From: Modicisalibacter xianhensis
GTDB lineage: Bacteria > Pseudomonadota > Gammaproteobacteria > Pseudomonadales > Halomonadaceae
NCBI RefSeq assembly: GCF_900113605.1
Contig: NZ_FOPY01000008.1
Span: 1-64,000 of the forward strand
Length of the DNA stretch: 64,000 nucleotides
Direction: 5' to 3'
Positions within the stretch are counted from its first letter, which is position 1; every line of letters starts with the position of its first letter. A model generated the notes under the pieces. The model was not told where the DNA came from. It did not search any database and worked only from the letters and a program-made list of their open reading frames with translations. This document shows positions 22,097 to 30,294 of this stretch, piece after piece. The position numbers and the translations under genes are program-made.

Positions 22097-23370
22097 CGCC
22101 TGCCATCGTTGCCTTTGTCGTCGTCCTGCTGATTGGCGCGCCGGTCGCCGTGGTCATGGCGGTCTCCGGGGTTGCCGGCAGTTATGCCCTGGGCGGCGAG
22201 CGTCTGGTCGGCATCATTGCCGACCGCATGTTCTCCGGCGTCTCGGGCTACATGCTGATTGCCGTACCATACTTCATCTTCACCGCCGAGCTGATGAACC
22301 AGGGCGGCCTGACCCAAAAGCTGATCACCTTCAACAACGCCTTGCTGGGGCGCGTGCGCGGTGCGCTGAGTCATGTCAACGTGACCGTATCGCTGTTCTT
22401 CGCCGGCCTGACCGGCGCGGCGATCACCGATACCGTGGCCATCGGCAAGATCATGATTCCTGAGATGAAGAAGCAGGGCTACGACGCCGAGTATGCCGCC
22501 GCCGTGACCGCCTGCTCATCGATCATCGGGCCGATCATTCCGCCCAGCGTTGTGATGGTCGTCTACGCCACGCTGCTGCGCGATATCTCGGTCATCGACC
22601 TGTTCGCCGGCGGCATCCTGCCGGGGCTGCTGATGGCGTTGACGCTGCTGATGACCAGCGTGGTGTTGGCCTGGCTGCGCGGCTATCCCAAGCAGGGTGC
22701 GACACCGATCAAGGTAGCGCTGATGGCGTTCTTCTCGGCGCTGCCTGCGCTGCTGGTGCCGTTGATCATTCTCGGCGGCATTCTCTCCGGCATGACCACC
22801 ATCACCGAGGCCTCCGGTTTCGCGGCGGTGTATGCCATTGCCATCGGCTTTGTCTTCTACCGCAACCTGACACTGCGCAAGGTATGGGACGCCCTGGTGA
22901 CCACGGTGCGCTTTTCCGGGGTAGTGTTCTTCCTGCTCGCCACCTCGGCGGTGCTCGGCTGGTTCGTCACCCGTTCGGGCATCGCCCGCGACGCGGCGGA
23001 ACTGATCACCACCATCAGCGATGTGCCGTTCATCCAGATCATGCTGGTGTGCTTGCTGCTGATCGTCATCGGCACGGTCATGGACGTGCTGCCGGCATTG
23101 GTGGTCATCGGCCCGGTGGTCGTGCCGGCCATGGTCAGCCTGGGGTTCGATCCGCTGCACTTCGCCATCGTCATGATCGTCACCCTGAACATCGCCAACG
23201 TGACGCCACCGGTGGGCATGACGCTGATGACCGCGGCACGTATCGCCCAGGTGCCGTACGAGCGGGCCATCGTTGCCTCGCTGCCGTTCTACGCGGCCTT
23301 CATTGCGGTGATCGTGCTGCTGGCGCTGTTCCCGGCGCTGTCGACCTGGATTCCCGGCCTGCTGGATTGA
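22093..23370 (+). CDS. TRAP transporter large permease (DctM family)
   Basis: The 425-residue membrane subunit carries the Na+-coupled transport path of a TRAP system, with about 12 helices. Family motifs include GLTGAAITDTVAIGKIMIPEMKKQGYD and SSIIGPIIPPSVVMVVYA, and a C-terminal NIANVTPPVGMTL. It is coupled to the small permease by an ATGA overlap and is followed after seven bases by the first deacetylase gene. Confidence 0.94.
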   Translation: MTPAIVAFVVVLLIGAPVAVVMAVSGVAGSYALGGERLVGIIADRMFSGVSGYMLIAVPYFIFTAELMNQGGLTQKLITFNNALLGRVRGALSHVNVTVSLFFAGLTGAAITDTVAIGKIMIPEMKKQGYDAEYAAAVTACSSIIGPIIPPSVVMVVYATLLRDISVIDLFAGGILPGLLMALTLLMTSVVLAWLRGYPKQGATPIKVALMAFFSALPALLVPLIILGGILSGMTTITEASGFAAVYAIAIGFVFYRNLTLRKVWDALVTTVRFSGVVFFLLATSAVLGWFVTRSGIARDAAELITTISDVPFIQIMLVCLLLIVIGTVMDVLPALVVIGPVVVPAMVSLGFDPLHFAIVMIVTLNIANVTPPVGMTLMTAARIAQVPYERAIVASLPFYAAFIAVIVLLALFPALSTWIPGLLD

Positions 23371-23377
23371 GGTGCCC

Positions 23378-24412
23378 ATGCAATGCTTCTATTCCCCGGC
23401 GCAGGATCGCCATGCGCCAGCCACGTTTCTGCTTCGCGGTGCGCCGGCACCCTCGCCGGAACGGCCGGAGCGCGCCGAGCGCCTGGCCGAGGCCCTAGGC
23501 GGCCTGGGGCTGCGGCTTTCATCACCCGCGTCCATCGATAGCCCTGGGCTGCGCCAGCGCCTGGAGACGATCCATACTCCGCGCTACCTGCAGTTCCTCG
23601 AGACCATCCACGCCCGCTGGCGCGCCATGCCCGGCGCTGCCGAGCTGGTGGCGCCTAACGTGCATCCCGCCGGCGGGGGGCATCATTACCCCGAGCACCC
23701 CATCGGGCAGGCCGGCTGGCACCTGCACGACATGGCCTGCCCGATCGGGGCGGACAGTTTCGCCGGCATCTTGGCCAGTGCCGCCAGCGCCGAGGCCGCG
23801 GCGGATGCGGTGAAGGGCGGCGAACGTGCGGCCTATGCGCTGTGCCGGCCGCCGGGCCACCATGCCGGCCCCGAGCGGGCGGGCGGCTTCTGCTTCCTCA
23901 ACAATGCCGCGCTGGCTGCCTGCATCCTTCGCGAACGCTACGCGCGCGTGGCCATCGTCGATGTCGACCTGCACCACGGCAACGGCACGCAGGACATCTT
24001 CTATGCGCGTGGCGACGTGTGGACCGGTTCGCTGCATGCCGACCCCAGCGAGTTCTACCCGTTCTTCTGGGGCGGTGCCGACGAGCGTGGCAGTGGCGAC
24101 GGTGAAGGCGCCAACCTAAATATACCGTTATCTATCGATAGCAATGGCAGAGGTTTTATCGAGGCCCTCGACCGGCTTCTAGAAGGCATGGCCGCATTCC
24201 GGCCCGAGGCGCTGATCGTCGCGCTGGGGCTGGATGCGCACAAGGACGATCCGCTGGCTGGACTGGCGCTGGACACCGAAGACTTCACGCCGATCGGCGC
24301 ACGACTGAACGCGCTCGACCTGCCCACCGTGCTGGTGCAGGAGGGCGGTTACCCAACGCCAAGCCTGGGCAACAACCTGGCGGCGTTCCTGCGAGGCTTC
24401 GGTACCACTTGA
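23378..24412 (+). CDS. histone deacetylase-fold amidohydrolase 1
   Basis: A 344-residue zinc hydrolase of the HDAC / acetylpolyamine amidohydrolase superfamily. Motifs: the catalytic His pair in CRPPGHHAGPERAGGFCFLNN, zinc ligands in IVDVDLHHGNGTQD, a later Asp in ALGLDAHKDDP, and the glycine-rich QEGGYPTP end. In bacteria such enzymes usually remove acetyl groups from small amines, consistent with its place behind a TRAP transporter. The ATG at 23378 (TGAGGTG upstream) is preferred over a GTG two codons earlier. An odd AT-rich patch with rare codons lies at 24115-24150. Confidence 0.88.
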   Translation: MQCFYSPAQDRHAPATFLLRGAPAPSPERPERAERLAEALGGLGLRLSSPASIDSPGLRQRLETIHTPRYLQFLETIHARWRAMPGAAELVAPNVHPAGGGHHYPEHPIGQAGWHLHDMACPIGADSFAGILASAASAEAAADAVKGGERAAYALCRPPGHHAGPERAGGFCFLNNAALAACILRERYARVAIVDVDLHHGNGTQDIFYARGDVWTGSLHADPSEFYPFFWGGADERGSGDGEGANLNIPLSIDSNGRGFIEALDRLLEGMAAFRPEALIVALGLDAHKDDPLAGLALDTEDFTPIGARLNALDLPTVLVQEGGYPTPSLGNNLAAFLRGFGTT

Positions 24413-24447
24413 CCCCGCAAGACACATCATCAAAAGGAGACCACGCC

Positions 24448-24807
24448 ATGGGCGTTATTCACTACACCGACGCCGGCAAGCGCATGAGCCAAGTGACCGT
24501 GCACAACGGCACCGTCTACCTGGCAGGCCAGGTGCCCCACGATCCGAGTGCCGACATGCAGGGCCAGACCCAACAGGTGCTCGAGACCATCGAGCGACTG
24601 TTGGATAACGCCGGCTCCGGCAAGGACCGCCTGTTGTCGGCGACGATCTGGGTCACCGACATGGCCGAATTCGACGCCATGAACGCCGCCTGGGATGCCT
24701 GGGTCGCGCCCGGCCGGCCGCCGGTACGTGCCTGTGTCGAGGCACGCCTGGCCAGGCCCGAGTGGAAGGTCGAGATCATGGTGGTGGCCGCGCTGGCGGA
24801 GGGCTGA
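24448..24807 (+). CDS. RidA/YjgF family protein
   Basis: A 119-residue protein of the RidA fold, which hydrolyses reactive enamine/imine intermediates from amino acid metabolism. The conserved GTVYLAGQVPHD start and the C-terminal GRPPVRACVEARLARPEWKVEIM with the substrate-binding Arg are present. The ATG at 24448 follows AAAAGGAG. Its place among an amino acid oxidase, a cyclodeaminase and an aminotransferase suggests it clears imines made by them. Confidence 0.9.
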   Translation: MGVIHYTDAGKRMSQVTVHNGTVYLAGQVPHDPSADMQGQTQQVLETIERLLDNAGSGKDRLLSATIWVTDMAEFDAMNAAWDAWVAPGRPPVRACVEARLARPEWKVEIMVVAALAEG

Positions 24808-24808
24808 C

Positions 24809-25798
24809 ATGCGCATCGTTTCCGCGGAGGAAGTCGCCGCGTCGCTGCCCTGGCTGGCGCTCGTCGACCGGCTCGGGGACACGTTCCTCGAAGGTGTCGA
24901 GGCACCGCCGCGCCATCACCATGCCATGCATCGCGACGATGGCGAGGCCACCATGCTGCTGATGCCCGCCTGGGAGCCGGCGGGCTATATCGGCATGAAG
25001 ATGGTCAACGTCTTCCCGCAGAATGCCGAACAGGGCCTGCCGGCGATCTCGGGGCTCTACGTACTCTGCGAAGGCCGTCATGGCCGGCCACTAGCCTGCA
25101 TCGAAGGCAGCGAGCTGACCCGACGGCGCACCGCGGCGGCTTCGGCGCTGGCGTCGCGCGCCCTGGCCAGGGAGGACGCCGAATCGCTGCTGATGGTGGG
25201 TACCGGCAAGCTTGCCCCGATGCTGATCGAGGCGCATGCCGCCGTTCGCCCGTTACGCCGCGTCCGGATCTGGGGGCGCAACCCGGACAAGGCCGCCAGG
25301 CTGGCCCGCGAGTATGCGGATCGCTTCGACTGCGCGGCGGTCGATGACTTGCAGGCGGCGGTGGGCGAGGCAGATATCGTCAGTTGCGCGACGCTTTCCC
25401 GTGAGCCGCTGATCCATGGCGACTGGCTGCGGCCCGGCACGCACCTGGACCTGGTCGGGGCGTTCCGGCCCGACATGCGCGAGAGCGACGCCGAGTGCCT
25501 GGCCCGCGGCGAGGTGTTCGTTGATACCTATGCCGGAGCGCGTGGCGAGGCGGGCGACATCCATCAGGCTGTTGACGAAGGCCGGTTCCGCTTCGAGGCG
25601 ATTCGTGCCGAACTGGCTGAACTGCTGCGTGGCGAGCAGCCGGGACGCGACGCCGCCGAAGCTATCACGGTGTTCAAGTCGGTAGGCGCCTCGCTGGAGG
25701 ACCTCGCCGCCGCCGTCGAGGTCTGGGAGCGGCTTCAGGACAAGAGCCAGGGCAAGGACCCAGGGAAGGATCAAGGCAAGGACGAGGAGACGGCATGA
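24809..25798 (+). CDS. ornithine cyclodeaminase/mu-crystallin family protein
   Basis: The 329-residue protein has the N-terminal substrate part (MLLMPAWEPAGYIGMKMVNVFPQN) and a Rossmann NAD(P) domain (LLMVGTGKLAPMLIEAHAAVRPLRRVRIWGRN). Family members include ornithine cyclodeaminase, alanine dehydrogenase and ketimine reductases; which reaction applies here is not decidable. The start at 24809 follows GGCGGAGGG and lies just after the ridA stop. The last 20 residues form a charged repeat (QGKD, PGKD, QGKD), which is unusual for the family. The stop overlaps the next gene by four bases. Confidence 0.85.
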   Translation: MRIVSAEEVAASLPWLALVDRLGDTFLEGVEAPPRHHHAMHRDDGEATMLLMPAWEPAGYIGMKMVNVFPQNAEQGLPAISGLYVLCEGRHGRPLACIEGSELTRRRTAAASALASRALAREDAESLLMVGTGKLAPMLIEAHAAVRPLRRVRIWGRNPDKAARLAREYADRFDCAAVDDLQAAVGEADIVSCATLSREPLIHGDWLRPGTHLDLVGAFRPDMRESDAECLARGEVFVDTYAGARGEAGDIHQAVDEGRFRFEAIRAELAELLRGEQPGRDAAEAITVFKSVGASLEDLAAAVEVWERLQDKSQGKDPGKDQGKDEETA

Positions 25799-26967
25799 CC
25801 TCACGCAGTTGCGGCTTCTACTGGCATGAGCGCTGCTTCTGGCACGATCCCGGCGCGATCGGCGTATTCTCGGCGCCCGGCGAGTACCTGCAGCCGCAGC
25901 CGGCCTCGGAGAGCCCGGAGAGCAAGCGGCGCCTGAAGAACCTGCTGGAAGTCTCGGGGCTCATCGATGAGCTGACGGTCAGCAAGCCACCGGCGGCGAC
26001 CCGCGACGACCTGGCGTGCTTTCATACCCCGCGCTATCTCGACGAGCTCGAGGTGGGAAGCCAGCGCGGCTGGGGCGATGCCGGTGAGGGCGCGCCCTAC
26101 ACGGCGGGGAGCCTGGCGGCAGCGCGCCAGTCGGCGGGGCTGGCGATTGCCGCCATCGACGACGTGGCCCATGGGCGCCACCGCACGGCCTACGCGCTGT
26201 GCCGCCCCCCGGGGCACCATGCCGAGGCCGATCGCGGGCGCGGCTTCTGCCTGCTGGGTAACATTCCCATCGCACTCAGGCGCCTTCAGAAACACCGCAG
26301 CGAATCGACACCACGACGCATCGCCGTGATCGACTGGGATGTTCACCACGGCAACGGTACCCAGTCGGCCTTCTACGACGATCCCGAGGTCTTCAGCGTG
26401 TCGATCCACCAGGCGGGCAACTACCCGCTGGATACCGGCGAGTTCGAGGAACAAGGGCAGGGCGATGCCCTTGGCACCACGCTCAACCTGCCGCTGCCAC
26501 CCGGTTGCGGCATCGGTGCCTATCGCCATGCCCTGCAGCGCCTGGTGTTGCCGGCCGTGACCGCCTTCCAGCCCGAGATGATCGTCATCGCCTGTGGTTA
26601 CGATGCCTGCGGCAAGGACCCGCTGGGCAAGATGCTGCTCAATAGCGCTGCCTTCGCCGAGATGACCGCCCAGTTCCAGGCACTAGCGGACCAGTTCTGC
26701 CAGGGGCGCCTTGTCATGATCCACGAAGGTGGCTATTCGGAGGGCTATGTGCCGCTGTGCGGCCATGCCGTGATCGCGACCCTGGCTGGCAGCCGTACTA
26801 ACGTTCACGACCCGCAAAATGCCGAGATCGCGGCGTGGAAGTATCAATCCCTGCAGCCGCATCAGCGTGAGCTGATCGAGTCGTGGCGACAGGGCTGGGC
26901 ACGTTACGGCAGCTTGAGCGAGGCCGATGCCCAGGTGGCATCATGTTGTGATATACACACGCGTTGA
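25795..26967 (+). CDS. histone deacetylase-fold amidohydrolase 2
   Basis: A 390-residue zinc-dependent deacetylase related to class II HDACs and distinct from the first copy. Visible motifs: CRPPGHHAEADRGRGFCLLGN, VIDWDVHHGNGTQSAFYDD, IVIACGYDACGKDPLG and HEGGYSEGYVP. Compared with copy 1 it has a longer N-terminus and C-terminus. It overlaps the cyclodeaminase gene as ATGA. Two different deacetylases in one operon suggest two acyl substrates or two steps on one substrate. Confidence 0.88.
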   Translation: MTSRSCGFYWHERCFWHDPGAIGVFSAPGEYLQPQPASESPESKRRLKNLLEVSGLIDELTVSKPPAATRDDLACFHTPRYLDELEVGSQRGWGDAGEGAPYTAGSLAAARQSAGLAIAAIDDVAHGRHRTAYALCRPPGHHAEADRGRGFCLLGNIPIALRRLQKHRSESTPRRIAVIDWDVHHGNGTQSAFYDDPEVFSVSIHQAGNYPLDTGEFEEQGQGDALGTTLNLPLPPGCGIGAYRHALQRLVLPAVTAFQPEMIVIACGYDACGKDPLGKMLLNSAAFAEMTAQFQALADQFCQGRLVMIHEGGYSEGYVPLCGHAVIATLAGSRTNVHDPQNAEIAAWKYQSLQPHQRELIESWRQGWARYGSLSEADAQVASCCDIHTR

Positions 26968-26982
26968 CGACAAGGATAGCGT

Positions 26983-28287
26983 ATGCGGATAGCCGTGATC
27001 GGGGCAGGCGTGGTGGGCGTGACCACGGCATACGCCCTGGCTCGCCGGGGCCATGACGTCGTCGTCATCGAGCGCCACGCTGCCCCGGCGGAAGAAACCA
27101 GCCGGGGCAATGCCGGCCAGCGCTCCTATGGCTACGTATATCCCTGGGCCTCTCCGGCTATGCTCAAGAAGGCGCTGCCCTGGCTGGTCAAGGCCGACGG
27201 CCCGCTGAAAATGTCGCTGCCACCGTCGCCCTGTACCCTGCAGTTCCTGCTGGCGACATGGCGCCTGGCCAAGACGCCGGGCCTGTTCGATAAGAACAAG
27301 CGGGCCATGCTCAGGCTGGGCGCCTATAGCCGGCAGTGCTTTCTCGAACTGCAGGACACGTTGTCGCTGGCATTCGATGGCGGGCACGGCGGGCTGATCG
27401 ACCTGGCCAGCGACGCTGCTACCGCGGAAGGGCTCAAGGCCAGCACCGGGCTGCTCGACGAGCTGGGCATCGATGCCCAGTGGCTCACGCCCGCCCAGGT
27501 CTACGATTACGAGCCCGGGCTCACGGGCGAGGCCCCGCTGTTCGGCGCGTTGCGCATGGCCCAGGACGGCACTGGGGATTGCCAGGAGTTCACCCGGTCG
27601 CTGGCCGAGCAGTGCCGCGCCATGGGCGTCGAGTTCCGCTGGCACACCGAGGTCGATTCGGCCACCACGCAACAGGGCCGCGTGACCGGCCTGACGTTGC
27701 GGCCCGCCACCCCTGCCGTGGCTCAGATCAAGGGCGCACCGGCAGGGCAGGCCGAGACGCTCGAGGCCGATGCCGTCGTGCTGTGCGCGGGCTGTGACTC
27801 ACGTACGCTGGGCAAGCGTTTGGGCCTGCGCCTGCCGATCTACCCGGTCAAGGGCTACTCGCTGACCGCGCCCATCCTGGACGATGCCAAGGCACCATGC
27901 TCCACGGTGATCGACGACCGCTACAAGGTCGTGGCGACACGCCTGGGCGACCGCCTGCGTGCGACTGGATTCGTCGAGCTGGCCGAGTTGAATAGAAATA
28001 TACCGTTATCTCGTTTGGCAACCATTCGCAAGGCCATTATTTCTCGTTTCCCTGGCGTGGCCAACCTCGACCGGGCCGAAACGTGGACCGGTTTTCGGCC
28101 CATGCTGCCTGACGGGCCGCCGGCCATCGGCAGGGGGCGCCAGGAAAACCTGTTCATCAACACCGGTCACGGCACCTTCGGTTGGACGCTCTCCGCCGCC
28201 AGCGCCGAGCTGACCGGGCAGTTGATCGACGGTGAAACGCCTGCACTCGATCTGGAAGCGTTCCATCCCCTGCGATTCGAGCGATGA
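26983..28287 (+). CDS. FAD-dependent D-amino acid dehydrogenase-like oxidoreductase
   Basis: A 434-residue DAO-family flavoprotein resembling DadA. An N-terminal dinucleotide fold (IAVIGAGVVGVTTAYALARRGHDVVVIER), the DadA-typical SRGNAGQRSYGYVYPWASP and the C-terminal FAD segment NTGHGTFGWTLS are present. Known DadA enzymes oxidise D-amino acids to 2-oxo acids plus ammonia through imines, which suits the RidA in the operon. It follows the second deacetylase by 15 bases and overlaps the frame upstream of the aminotransferase. An AT-rich patch near 27990-28025 repeats one in deacetylase 1. Confidence 0.88.
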   Translation: MRIAVIGAGVVGVTTAYALARRGHDVVVIERHAAPAEETSRGNAGQRSYGYVYPWASPAMLKKALPWLVKADGPLKMSLPPSPCTLQFLLATWRLAKTPGLFDKNKRAMLRLGAYSRQCFLELQDTLSLAFDGGHGGLIDLASDAATAEGLKASTGLLDELGIDAQWLTPAQVYDYEPGLTGEAPLFGALRMAQDGTGDCQEFTRSLAEQCRAMGVEFRWHTEVDSATTQQGRVTGLTLRPATPAVAQIKGAPAGQAETLEADAVVLCAGCDSRTLGKRLGLRLPIYPVKGYSLTAPILDDAKAPCSTVIDDRYKVVATRLGDRLRATGFVELAELNRNIPLSRLATIRKAIISRFPGVANLDRAETWTGFRPMLPDGPPAIGRGRQENLFINTGHGTFGWTLSAASAELTGQLIDGETPALDLEAFHPLRFER

Positions 28288-28316
28288 CTACACACCCACA
28301 ACAAGAAGGGCAGACC

Positions 28317-29255
28317 ATGGAATCGATCAGCGACCGCGACGGCTGGTTCTGGCTGAACGGGGAGTTCATTCCCTGGCGCGAGGCCAAGACGCACCTGCTC
28401 ACGCATACCCTGCATTATGGCATGGGCTGCTTCGAGGGCGTGCGGGCGTATGATGGGCCGAACGGTGCGCATCTGTTCCGGGTCGAGGCCCATACGCGGC
28501 GCCTGCTAGACAGCGCACACTCGCTCGACATGGGGCTGGAGACCACCGCGCCTGTGCTGATCGAGGCCCAGTGCGAGGCATTGCGGCGCAATGGGCTGAC
28601 CAATGCCTATCTCAAGCCGACCGTGTACTTCGGGGCTGAAGGGATGGGCCTGCGCGCCCAGGGACTGAGTACGAACGTGATGATTCCCGCCTGGTACCTG
28701 GATCATTACATCTCCGCGGACGCCGCCGAGCAAGGCCTGCGCGTGCTGACCTCGTCGTGGAGCCGGCATCACGTCAACATCAGCCTGTGCCGTGCCAAGA
28801 CCAACGGCCACTACGTCAACTCGATGCTAGCGCTGAATACGGCCGTGAAGGCGGGCTTCGATGAAACCCTCATGCTCGATCCCGAAGGCTATGTCGCCGA
28901 GGGCTCGGCGGAAAACATCTTCCTGGTGCGCGACGGCGTGCTGCATACACCCGAGGTGACTTCGTGCCTGCAGGGTATCACCCGCGATACGGTCATCGTG
29001 CTGGCACGCGAACGGCTGGGCATGACGGTGCATGAGCGTCGCATTACCCGCGACGAAGTCTACACCGCCGACGAAGCCTTCTTTACCGGGACCGCAGCAG
29101 AAATCCTGCCGATCCGCGAACTGGACGGGCGCCAGATCGGCCGGGGCGGGGAGCGCCCCGTGACACGCGAGATCCAGCGGCTCTACCGCAGCCTGGTGCG
29201 TGGCGAGCGCGACAACGGCCTGGCGGCCTATAGGGACTGGCTGCATCCTGTATGA
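28317..29255 (+). CDS. class IV aminotransferase, branched-chain type
   Basis: A 312-residue PLP aminotransferase close to IlvE: THTLHYGMGCFEGVRAY, the Schiff-base Lys161 in CRAKTNGHYVNS, EGYVAEGSAENIF and FFTGTAAEI. The start at 28317 is chosen for the AGAAGGG nine bases upstream; an in-frame ATG at 28284 overlaps the previous stop and is the alternative. As last gene of the operon it may transaminate the 2-oxo acid or amine made upstream rather than serve general valine/leucine synthesis (inference). D-amino acid or amine specificity cannot be excluded. Confidence 0.85.
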   Translation: MESISDRDGWFWLNGEFIPWREAKTHLLTHTLHYGMGCFEGVRAYDGPNGAHLFRVEAHTRRLLDSAHSLDMGLETTAPVLIEAQCEALRRNGLTNAYLKPTVYFGAEGMGLRAQGLSTNVMIPAWYLDHYISADAAEQGLRVLTSSWSRHHVNISLCRAKTNGHYVNSMLALNTAVKAGFDETLMLDPEGYVAEGSAENIFLVRDGVLHTPEVTSCLQGITRDTVIVLARERLGMTVHERRITRDEVYTADEAFFTGTAAEILPIRELDGRQIGRGGERPVTREIQRLYRSLVRGERDNGLAAYRDWLHPV

Positions 29256-29308
29256 TAGGCCATCTTTGATTGTCGAACTTGTCACAACCAAGTTGGAGAG
29301 TCATAATG

Positions 29309-29330
29309 TGTATCTACATCTGTAGATACA
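29309..29330 (+). promoter_or_regulatory. perfect inverted repeat, MazE-type operator
   Basis: TGTATCTACA (29309-29318) and TGTAGATACA (29321-29330) form a perfect 10+10 inverted repeat with a 2-base centre, ending 12 bases before the mazE start. The position suits autorepression by the antitoxin-toxin complex. Confidence 0.65.
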
Positions 29331-29342
29331 TGGGTGGTGGGG

Positions 29343-29603
29343 ATGAAAACCGAAATCAAGAAATGGGGCAATAGTGCTGCGCTACGGTTGCCCCGGCATC
29401 TGCTGACGCAAGCTCATATTGATGTGTCGAGCGCCGTCGAGGTCACGGTGGAGAACGGTAAGATCATCGTTCAGGCATCTGTCGATAAGCGAGGCAAGGC
29501 ACGTTTTCCCTATTCGGAAGACCAATTGTTGCAAGGGCTGGATGCAAGCACAGCTCATGCCGATGAGATTGCGTCAGTATCGCAGCGCGAGCTGGGTGAG
29601 TGA
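29343..29603 (+). CDS. mazE: MazE/PemI family antitoxin
   Basis: An 86-residue AbrB-fold antitoxin: MKTEIKKWGNSAALRLPRHLL is the swapped-hairpin DNA-binding end, and the C-terminal half (about 55-86) is the variable toxin-binding tail. The ATG at 29343 follows GGTGGGG. Its stop shares one base with the toxin ATG (TGATG). It should bind the inverted repeat just upstream. Confidence 0.9.
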   Translation: MKTEIKKWGNSAALRLPRHLLTQAHIDVSSAVEVTVENGKIIVQASVDKRGKARFPYSEDQLLQGLDASTAHADEIASVSQRELGE

Positions 29604-29965
29604 TGGCCCGATACGTACCCCAGCGCAATCATATTGTCTGGCTTGATTTTGAACCTACCAAAGGGAAGGAAATCGGAAAGTATCGCCCAGCCTTGATCCT
29701 GTCTTCCCAGCGCTACAATCAGCAGACAGGCTTGGTCATTTGCTGCCCGATCAGTACCAGCATCCGAGGTGGCCTGACTGAAGTGCCGGTTCATGGGCTG
29801 GATAAGGCCTCGGTCGTGGCTGCCAGCTTGATTCAGACCCTCTCGTGGAAAGAGCGAAAGGCATCGTACGTGTGTGAAGCAGGTGAGGGCGTAATGGAAG
29901 AGGTTCTGGCCCGGATCATTCCGCTGATTGGTGTCGATCAGGTCATTGACCGCTTTCTTGATTGA
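29603..29965 (+). CDS. mazF: MazF/PemK family mRNA interferase toxin
   Basis: A 120-residue toxin of the sequence-specific endoribonuclease family that cleaves free mRNA. The family start YVPQRNHIVWLDFEPTKGKEIGKYRPALILS with catalytic Arg (KYRPAL) and the later CCPISTSIRG and SLIQTLSW (Thr/Ser) are visible. ATG at 29603 is coupled to the antitoxin stop. Confidence 0.92.
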   Translation: MARYVPQRNHIVWLDFEPTKGKEIGKYRPALILSSQRYNQQTGLVICCPISTSIRGGLTEVPVHGLDKASVVAASLIQTLSWKERKASYVCEAGEGVMEEVLARIIPLIGVDQVIDRFLD

Positions 29966-30294
29966 CGTCTTGTCTCGACAAGTATACTTGCCACATTGAA
30001 GCACTCCCTACGCATAAAGAAATGCCATGGAGGGGCTCCATGGCAAAATCTCTTCGTCATCCCTGGTCAGCGTCCTGCTGCTCGGCCGTGGCCTGTCATC
30101 CCTGGGCACCTCCTGTGCCTGCCTTTCCCCTCTTTCTTTCCCTCTTCGTGTCCCTACACGCTGAACGACATTATCCCTTGTCTCGAGGGGGTGTACGGTA
30201 GCCCGTCAGCGCTATCCGGCAGATTCAGAGTGACGTTTCCTCATGACAACGACATTAACGTTGGGTGAAGAAATGTCGCCTGACGCTTGGCCGC
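29966..30294. other. gene-free stretch with a perfect hairpin
   Basis: No gene was seen between mazF and bioA. A perfect 10-bp stem (30023-30032 with 30036-30045, loop GGG) is the only clear structure. On the minus strand it is followed by TTTCTTT, so it may end bioA transcription; on the plus strand it lies 58 bases after mazF. The rest shows nothing recognisable. Confidence 0.5.

Noticed and set aside
22516-23379. Open frame opposite the TRAP large permease
   Set aside because: Repetitive Gln/His/Arg composition, antisense shadow of a membrane protein gene.
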